Part shown: piece by piece, positions 58,657 to 64,000 of the stretch | Numbering within the stretch: position 1 is the stretch's first letter | Layout: each line of letters opens with the position of its first letter | Source of the DNA: Solilutibacter silvestris | GTDB taxonomy: Bacteria > Pseudomonadota > Gammaproteobacteria > Xanthomonadales > Xanthomonadaceae | Length of the DNA stretch: 64,000 bases | NCBI RefSeq assembly: GCF_002895945.1 | Contig: NZ_NPZB01000001.1 | Coordinates: 1,131,501 to 1,195,500, forward strand | Direction: 5' to 3' | Translations under genes and position numbers: made by a program | Notes under the pieces: generated by a model | The model's input: only the letters and a program-made list of their open reading frames with translations | Database searches by the model: none | Told to the model about the DNA's origin: nothing

Positions 58657-59100
58657 ATGAACACGCAAACCAATACTCCGGGCACCAAGAATCTCCTCGA
58701 CACCGCCGCTGACAATGGTTCGTTCAAGACCTTCGGCAAGGCCATCGAGCAAGCCGGCATGAGTGACACCCTGCGCGGCACCGGCCCCTTCACCGTGTTC
58801 GCCCCGACCGACGCCGCGTTCGACAAGCTGCCGGCCGGCAAGCTCGATAATCTGTTGAAGCCGGAAAACAAGCAGGAACTGGTTTCGTTGCTGAACTACC
58901 ACGTCGTGAACGGCCGCAAGACCGTCTCCGACATCGGCAAATGGGAAGCAGCGAGGACGGTTAACGGTCAATCCGCGCCGATCAAGCTGGCCAATGACAA
59001 GGTCAGCATCGATGGCGCAATGGTGACTGCGGCCGACATCAGCTCGAGCAACGGTGTCATCCACGGCATCGACAAGGTCAATATTCCGACCAAGCAATAA
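58657..59100 (+). CDS. Fasciclin (FAS1) domain protein without signal peptide
   Basis: 147 residues, a single FAS1 domain. GPFTVFAPTDAAFDKLPAG near 43 is the H1 motif, LLNYHVVNG near 78 the YH motif, and SSNGVIHGIDKVNIP closes it as H2. FAS1 domains mediate adhesion or ligand binding and are usually exported. Here the N-terminus MNTQTNTPGTKNLLDTAADNG is polar with no signal peptide, so this copy looks cytoplasmic or leaderless. A strong terminator follows. The upstream 202 bases contain a small TACGGC/GCCGTA stem and no other gene. Confidence 0.9.
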   Translation: MNTQTNTPGTKNLLDTAADNGSFKTFGKAIEQAGMSDTLRGTGPFTVFAPTDAAFDKLPAGKLDNLLKPENKQELVSLLNYHVVNGRKTVSDIGKWEAARTVNGQSAPIKLANDKVSIDGAMVTAADISSSNGVIHGIDKVNIPTKQ

Positions 59101-59152
59101 CGTATTCCGACCAGGCAACAGGACGTTGCTGAAGTAAATCGGGAGTTGTGGA

Positions 59153-59187
59153 GCGGCGAGGCAAGGGAGAGCCTCGCCGCTTCTTTT
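59153..59187 (+). terminator. Rho-independent terminator of the fasciclin gene
   Basis: Perfect 10-base arms GCGGCGAGGC (59153-59162) and GCCTCGCCGC (59171-59180), an 8-base loop, then TTCTTTT. Confidence 0.93.
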
Positions 59188-59196
59188 CGTGTCGGG

Positions 59197-60159
59197 TTAC
59201 ATGAACACGCTGAGTGCGACCACCGGCGTGAGCGAACGCGTATTGTGGCCCCGTGCGGGGATGTAGCGCGTTCCGAAGATCACGCCGACGCGTGGCGTCC
59301 AGTTGTATTCGATGGCCGGAACGACTGCGAACGTGTCACTGGCGTGGCTTCTGCTGCGCACGCCGGATGCATCGCGCAGAATCGTCGCGGCATCGTGACG
59401 GTAATAGAAATCGGTCGCCAGCACCCAGTTGCGGGTGATGCTGTATTCCCAGGCGTTGTCGAAGGCCACGCTGTTGCCGGGACGGGCGTCGCCGGCGAAT
59501 CCGACGGATGTGCCATAGACGCTGAGATCGCGGACATGCGCGCGATCGGAGTGCGAGCCGCTGATGTTGACGCGGCCGCGCAGGATGCGACCGTTCGGCA
59601 TCCAGAAGTAGTGCTGCGCATAGATGCCGAGGGTCGTCGTGCGGGCCCCGCTGCCGAAACCGTTGCTGGCACGATCAAGGCGATCGTAGCGGCCTGTCGG
59701 CAGCGATTCCTCGATCGCGACGGCGAGCGCCGGTCGGTTTTTTTCGCGCGAATACGTGGTCAATGCGTATTGCGCGTGCAGCGCGATATCGCCGCCACCG
59801 ATGTGCGTGCTTCCGCCGCCGCCATCGATGCGGGTGTAGCCGAACAACGGCCGTACGCCGACCGTCACCCGATCGCTCAGTCCGTACAGCATGTAGGTTT
59901 GCGAACCCCAGGCATCGACGCCGGGACTCTTCGCATCATAGAAATAGGATTCGACGTAGCCGTGTCCCTTCGGCAGCGGTGCCGGCGAGTTGGCGATGAC
60001 CGATCCCGTCCACCACGCATCGTCCAGCGACTGTTGCGGGGGCGAGGAGGTTTCCGCGGCGAAAGCGTGTCCCGTGATTGCGGATCCGCAGAGGGATGCC
60101 GCAAGCAGCGACAAACGGAAAACGCGTCTGCGGTCGAATCGATCGATGAAGCGGGGCAT
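59197..60159 (-). CDS. Predicted outer-membrane beta-barrel protein
   Basis: 320 residues. The N-terminus has a basic stretch and a hydrophobic core ending AFA/AETS near residue 34, a signal peptide. The rest alternates short amphipathic strands with turns (YVESYFYDAKSPGVDAWG, VTVGVRPLFGYTR, ITRNWVLATDFYYRHD) and ends VALSVFM. The pattern resembles porin-like proteins of the phenol-degradation MetA or transporter group, but I cannot name the family. GGAGAG lies before the ATG. It converges with the fasciclin gene across a terminator. Confidence 0.7.
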   Translation of the reverse strand: MPRFIDRFDRRRVFRLSLLAASLCGSAITGHAFAAETSSPPQQSLDDAWWTGSVIANSPAPLPKGHGYVESYFYDAKSPGVDAWGSQTYMLYGLSDRVTVGVRPLFGYTRIDGGGGSTHIGGGDIALHAQYALTTYSREKNRPALAVAIEESLPTGRYDRLDRASNGFGSGARTTTLGIYAQHYFWMPNGRILRGRVNISGSHSDRAHVRDLSVYGTSVGFAGDARPGNSVAFDNAWEYSITRNWVLATDFYYRHDAATILRDASGVRSRSHASDTFAVVPAIEYNWTPRVGVIFGTRYIPARGHNTRSLTPVVALSVFM

Positions 60160-60223
60160 CGGAATCTCTCCGTGTATCCCGGATTATAGGGACAAACGTG
60201 TGGTGCTCCGAATGTGCCGATGG

Positions 60224-60808
60224 TCAGGGTGTTTGCGATGAATGCAGTCGTGAACGCATCTTCGCCACATCAAGTTTGCGGATCACCCCTGGCAGATTGG
60301 TCCAGATCGCGTGGTAACCGTAACCGCCGCGCTGCATTTCGCGGATCGCGTCTTCCTTGTTCCAGTCCTGCACCACCACGCGATACGCGGCGACCATCAC
60401 GCCGGTGCGATCGGCGCCGTGCTGGCAATGCACCAGCACCGGTTGTTTCGACGGATCGCTGGCGATGCGCAGGAAGTCGAGGATTTCGCCGTCGGTGACA
60501 TGCCAGGTCCATACCGGGATGTGTTCGAGCGCCGCGTGCTTCGGTCCCGGCACGATGTCCGGCATCGGGCGCAGGTTGACGATGGTATGGATGCCGAGCG
60601 CATTGGCGGCGGCGAAGCCTTGTGCGTCGGGCAGCGATGAACGCCACATGGTCGGCGTGACGCGATGCAGGTTGTGCAGTTCGGCATTGGCGACAGGTTG
60701 TGCCCAGGTGGCCGGACGTTGCGCGATATCGATCGCAGGCGTGGTCATGCAGCCGGAGAGCAGCAGTGCGAAGCACAGTGGCAAGATGGACGCGCGCCGG
60801 TGCATCAT
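60224..60808 (-). CDS. Tyrosine/dual-specificity phosphatase-like lipoprotein
   Basis: 194 residues. The lipobox is LLSGC20. The active-site loop is H127-C128-Q-H-G-A-D-R134-T (the HCX5R motif), in VLVHCQHGADRTGVMVAAYRV. Upstream, GIHTIVNLRPMPD near 72 is typical of small DSP-like phosphatases. A general acid is plausible in WHVTDGEI. It would act in the periplasm on phosphoproteins, phospho-sugars or phosphoinositides; the substrate is unknown. Starts at 60808 or 60805 are equally likely. It is divergent from the unrecognised secreted protein, only 28 bases apart. Confidence 0.85.
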   Translation of the reverse strand: MMHRRASILPLCFALLLSGCMTTPAIDIAQRPATWAQPVANAELHNLHRVTPTMWRSSLPDAQGFAAANALGIHTIVNLRPMPDIVPGPKHAALEHIPVWTWHVTDGEILDFLRIASDPSKQPVLVHCQHGADRTGVMVAAYRVVVQDWNKEDAIREMQRGGYGYHAIWTNLPGVIRKLDVAKMRSRLHSSQTP

Positions 60809-60836
60809 CGAACTATTGCAGGATCGGGGGCAGGCC

Positions 60837-62261
60837 ATGTGCCGAGTATGGCGGGGCATCGCAGTGTGCGCGATGTTGGCGTGGGCAACCGTGGCACATC
60901 CGGCCGGGCTGTGCGTGCCCGGTTTGCCGGAAGGCGTGGTCATCAAGAGCGGGTGGGGCGGATTGGGCGCGTCATCGTCAACGCGGTTGGACATGGTGCG
61001 CCAAGGGGATGCCTACCGCATGGAGGCCGCGATCCAGAACAATTTCCCGATGCAAAAGGGCGACTTGGTGAACGGGAATTCCACCGCGATGGTTCCGGTT
61101 GCGCGTGTGCAGGCGCTGGTGGATGCACTGTGTGCGCCAGTGGTGCCCGAGGCGGATCCGTCGACGTTCGGATCGCCGGAAGCCATCCAGAAGGCCATCG
61201 ACAAGTGGTGGAAGATCGAGCGCTGGGCGTCTTCGCCGGAGGCGAGCGCGGATGCATCGCGCTATCGCGAATATCTGCGCACGGCGCGCGGGATGACGGA
61301 ATTGATCAGCGAAGGCATTCGCTTCGGGAGGCATACGGACGATTTCCCGGGCTACGTGGTGGAGGCGCGATATGCGAACGGAACGACGCTGTCGGCCAGC
61401 AGCATTTCGTTCAACTTCAGGATGCTGCCGTGGAGGCGCGGTGACGGAAAGGTCGACGGGAGACCGGATTATTCCCAGGCTCTTCCGGACGCGGTTGCGG
61501 CATTGCTTCCGGCGGGAGCGACAAACCGCGAGCGTCTGCTGGAACCGGCGGATGCACATGTGCTCGATTCGGTGGTGGCGGCCGCGGTGTGGGACCGGGC
61601 GAGCAATCTGGATGCACTGGCCGCGGCACCACAGGCGGTCGATGCACTGCGCAAGTCGTTCGTGATCGATCGCCTGTGGCTGGCTGAAAAATCGTCTTAT
61701 GTGACGATGCCGAACAATTGGAGAAGGCTCGACAAAAAAACTACCCTCCATGCGGTGATGCATGCGAAGAACGCGCCATCGAATCTGTCGATCTGGGCAT
61801 CATTGCCACTCGCGCGTGGTGCGCTGGAAAGTCCGGCAGATGTCGGAGCAATCGAAAAACAGGTGCAAACCGCGTTGGGTAATGCGTCTATCCGCTCACG
61901 TATCACGACAGCGCAATTTTCACTGGATTACGGCAATGTCGATTACCACATGGACGTGATCCTCAAACAGTTCGCGCGGCAGATGAAAATGGGCGGCAGG
62001 AGTGATGAATTCATGCGTCATCCGGGCGTACTGGACGATGCGCTCCTGCTCAACGAAGGGCGCATGCCGATCTACTGGGTGCTCCTGCGCGACGGGCGTG
62101 CGGTGCGCTGGAAGCAGGCACTCGTAAAGCCGTCATTGCCACAGGAATGGCGATGCGATCGCGTTCCCTTTGGGGACTACCTGCCTGAAGAGGGTAAATT
62201 CCCCCCGGACAATACGTGCTACGGCGAGATCTACTCACATCAGGGCACGCGCGTCAAATGA
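60837..62261 (+). CDS. Unrecognised secreted protein, 474 residues
   Basis: I do not recognise this family. A signal peptide covers about residues 1-22 (MCRVWRGIAVCAMLAWATVAHPAG). The mature start GLCVPGLPEGVVIKSGWGGLG is followed by mixed alpha/beta sequence with no membrane helix. Cysteines are few: two in the signal peptide, then C near 25, C near 97 and two near the C-terminus (EWRCDRVPFG, NTCYGEIY), which could form disulfides. The 3' third has more A/T and looser codon choice than neighbours. The start was chosen at the signal peptide with GGGGGCA upstream. It ends one base before the miaB stop on the other strand. Confidence 0.75.
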   Translation: MCRVWRGIAVCAMLAWATVAHPAGLCVPGLPEGVVIKSGWGGLGASSSTRLDMVRQGDAYRMEAAIQNNFPMQKGDLVNGNSTAMVPVARVQALVDALCAPVVPEADPSTFGSPEAIQKAIDKWWKIERWASSPEASADASRYREYLRTARGMTELISEGIRFGRHTDDFPGYVVEARYANGTTLSASSISFNFRMLPWRRGDGKVDGRPDYSQALPDAVAALLPAGATNRERLLEPADAHVLDSVVAAAVWDRASNLDALAAAPQAVDALRKSFVIDRLWLAEKSSYVTMPNNWRRLDKKTTLHAVMHAKNAPSNLSIWASLPLARGALESPADVGAIEKQVQTALGNASIRSRITTAQFSLDYGNVDYHMDVILKQFARQMKMGGRSDEFMRHPGVLDDALLLNEGRMPIYWVLLRDGRAVRWKQALVKPSLPQEWRCDRVPFGDYLPEEGKFPPDNTCYGEIYSHQGTRVK

Positions 62262-62262
62262 T

Positions 62263-63633
62263 TCAGGCGTCGATAGTGTCTTCCGCCGTGGCGATGCGCC
62301 CGCGCAACGAATTCGGCAATGCATCGGTGATGACGACATCGACGAATCCGCCCACCAGGCGCGGATGACCGGCGAAATTCACCTGGCGCATGTTCTCGGT
62401 CTTGCCGGTGAGTTCGCTGCTGTCCTTGCGCGACGTTCCGGTGACGAGGATGCGCTGCGTCGTGCCGACCATCGCCTTCGACAACTCGAAACTGTGCGCA
62501 TTGATATGCGCCTGCAAGCGTGACAGTCGCGCGCGCTTGGTTTCGTCGCTGACGTCGTCGGCGAGATCTGCGGCAGGTGTACCGGGTCGGCGTGAATAGA
62601 TGAAGGAGTACGACTGATCGAAACCGACGTCCTCGATCAGCTTCATCGTCTTGTCGAAATCGGCATCGCTTTCGCCGGGGAAACCGACGATGAAATCGGA
62701 ACTGATGGCGATGTCCGGACGGACCGCGCGCAACTTGCGGATCTTCTGCTTGAACTCGAGCGCCGTGTAGCCGCGCTTCATCGCCGAGAGGATGCGATCG
62801 CTACCTGACTGTACCGGTAGGTGCAGGTAGTTGGCGAGCTTGGGCACGTCGCGGTAGGCCTCGATCAGCGAGTCCGAAAACTCCAGCGGATGCGAGGTGG
62901 TGAAACGAATGCGGTCGACACCGTCGATCTCGGCGATGGTACGGATCAACAGCGCGAGGTCCGCCATTTCTTCACTGTCACTGATCGGGCCGCGATAGGC
63001 GTTGACGTTCTGGCCGAGCAGGTTGATCTCGCGCACGCCCTTGGCCGCGAGTTGCGCCACTTCCACCAGCACGTCCTCGAACGGGCGACTCACTTCCTCG
63101 CCGCGGGTATAGGGCACCACGCAGAACGAGCAGTATTTCGAGCAGCCTTCCATGATCGAGACGAAGGCGGTCGGGCCGTCGGCGCGCGGTGCGGGCAGGG
63201 CGTCGAACTTCTCGATCTCGGGGAAGCTGATATCCACCTGCGGACGACCGGATTCGCGGCGGGCGCGGATCAGCTCGGGCAGGCGATGCAGGGTCTGTGG
63301 TCCGAACACCAGATCGACGTAGGGCGCGCGCTTGACGATGCCTTCGCCTTCCTGGCTGGCCACGCAGCCGCCGACACCGATCAGCACCGGTTTGTCGCCC
63401 TGTTTCAGGCTGCGCCAACGCCCAAGTTGGCTGAAGACCTTTTCCTGGGCTTTTTCGCGTATCGAACAGGTATTGATCAGGATCACGTCTGCTTCTTCGG
63501 CGATCGTGGTCAGTTCCAAGCCTTCGTGCTCGGCGAGAACATCGGCCATCTTCGCCGAATCGTACTCGTTCATCTGGCAACCATGGGTCTCGATGAACAG
63601 CTTGCCGCGCGGCGCGGCGATGGTGTCGGACAT
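62263..63633 (-). CDS. miaB: tRNA-2-methylthio-N6-dimethylallyladenosine synthase MiaB
   Basis: 456 residues. N-terminal UPF0004 domain cysteines lie in [20 protein letters not shown] and [11 protein letters not shown]. The radical-SAM motif is CSKYCSFC near 157, and a TRAM domain ends the protein. It adds the methylthio group to i6A37 in tRNA. The start [19 protein letters not shown] is the normal N-terminus. A TAGAAT -10 (63685-63690, minus strand) lies upstream. In many relatives phoH-ybeY follows directly; here other genes intervene. Confidence 0.96.
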   Translation of the reverse strand: MSDTIAAPRGKLFIETHGCQMNEYDSAKMADVLAEHEGLELTTIAEEADVILINTCSIREKAQEKVFSQLGRWRSLKQGDKPVLIGVGGCVASQEGEGIVKRAPYVDLVFGPQTLHRLPELIRARRESGRPQVDISFPEIEKFDALPAPRADGPTAFVSIMEGCSKYCSFCVVPYTRGEEVSRPFEDVLVEVAQLAAKGVREINLLGQNVNAYRGPISDSEEMADLALLIRTIAEIDGVDRIRFTTSHPLEFSDSLIEAYRDVPKLANYLHLPVQSGSDRILSAMKRGYTALEFKQKIRKLRAVRPDIAISSDFIVGFPGESDADFDKTMKLIEDVGFDQSYSFIYSRRPGTPAADLADDVSDETKRARLSRLQAHINAHSFELSKAMVGTTQRILVTGTSRKDSSELTGKTENMRQVNFAGHPRLVGGFVDVVITDALPNSLRGRIATAEDTIDA

Positions 63634-63684
63634 TGCGTACTCCGGGGCGCGGTGGGGAATCCGGGCCGGATGGGTGGGCCGCAT

Positions 63685-63690
63685 ATTCTA
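63685..63690 (-). promoter_or_regulatory. -10 element of miaB
   Basis: TAGAAT on the minus strand (in CATAGAATATG), 52 bases before the start codon; the -35 is not clear. Confidence 0.4.
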
Positions 63691-63746
63691 TGCCGCCCTC
63701 GCGCTCCCGACTTGAATTCCCCGGGATTTCGTGGAGACTCCGCAAG

Positions 63747-64000
63747 ATGATCGGGGGTCGTCTCGCATTGCTGTTGCTCGCCCTGTCGCTGGCCGGATCG
63801 GCCACGGCTGGCACGCTGTATCGCTGCGAGGGCACCGGCGGCACCACCTATTCGGGCACTCGCTTGGCCGGGATGCGCTGCACCGCGATGAGCACCTATC
63901 GCTCCAGCCCGGGGACGAAGGCCACGGAGCAAGCGCCGGTATCGGTCACGCCAGTCGTTGCCACGACCACGCCTCCTCCAGCGCCGAGCCCATCTGCCGA
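63747..64000 (+). CDS. Secreted protein with DUF4124-like N-terminus (cut by the window edge)
   Basis: Translated by eye; 84 codons are visible. A signal peptide ends at ATA (residue 21). GTLYRCEGTGGTTYSG and AGMRCTAMSTYRS follow, the pattern of DUF4124-type modules, then a Pro/Ala/Thr-rich linker. In Xanthomonads similar proteins next to miaB carry a lytic transglycosylase domain further on, so a murein hydrolase is a reasonable guess, but that part lies outside the window. Confidence 0.65.
   Translation, partial: MIGGRLALLLLALSLAGSATAGTLYRCEGTGGTTYSGTRLAGMRCTAMSTYRSSPGTKATEQAPVSVTPVVATTTPPPAPSPSA

Overview
The window is GC-rich, gene-dense bacterial chromosome. Several traits point to a gammaproteobacterium of the Xanthomonadaceae/Lysobacteraceae (Lysobacter, Luteimonas, Thermomonas, Xanthomonas kin): a fused aspartate kinase/diaminopimelate decarboxylase, the MurL-MurD2 pair, a suf operon led by an Rrf2 regulator and ending in GNAT and Rieske genes, an HU protein with a Lys/Ala-rich tail, and an intergenic repeat placed behind operons. 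The genus cannot be fixed from the sequence. I see no rRNA, tRNA, CRISPR array, insertion sequence, integrase or phage gene. Almost everything looks like core chromosome.

Region by region. 1-890: the 5' part of a MurNAc/GlcNAc kinase (AmgK-like) and a small GlsB/YeaQ membrane protein. 893-14805: a compact sulfate assimilation block, with siroheme synthase cysG facing cysB, the cysJ-cysI-cysH operon on the minus strand, and cysD-cysNC followed by sbp-cysT-cysW-cysA on the plus strand. Together these import sulfate, activate it to PAPS, reduce it to sulfide, and make the siroheme that CysI needs. 14806-15148 is gene-free and carries a dispersed repeat and strong hairpins. 15149-20340: an M20 dipeptidase, a HutD/Ves protein, and a Fur-boxed TonB receptor with a PepSY membrane protein. 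20398-26388: an eight-gene suf Fe-S assembly operon. 26544-31755: a SET-domain protein, a DUF5916 outer-membrane protein, a lipoprotein, HU and a PhzF-like isomerase.

31835-37186: lysAC-murL-murD2, linking lysine/DAP synthesis to an alternative route for adding D-Glu to the peptidoglycan stem. 37373-40577: a dienelactone hydrolase, a DJ-1/PfpI protein, a polyprenyl diphosphate synthase and ssb. 40711-47360: an OPT peptide transporter, an S9 peptidase, a DUF819 membrane protein and a divergent NRAMP-like transporter. 47365-50719: ybdD-cstA and corA. 50736-54313: phoH-ybeY-corC followed by a DUF4105/Lnb-type protein where many relatives carry lnt. 54404-58454: the glyoxylate shunt (aceB-aceA) and a divergent LysR regulator with a clear operator-like dyad. 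58657-62261: a fasciclin protein, a beta-barrel protein, a phosphatase lipoprotein and an unrecognised 474-residue secreted protein. 62263-64000: miaB and the start of a DUF4124-type secreted protein.

The observations most worth following are the Lnb-like protein in the lnt slot, the roughly 8 kb that separates miaB from phoH (including the unrecognised gene), the NRAMP-like protein with altered metal-site motifs, the Cys-rich possible leader of cysD, and the structured intergenic repeat.
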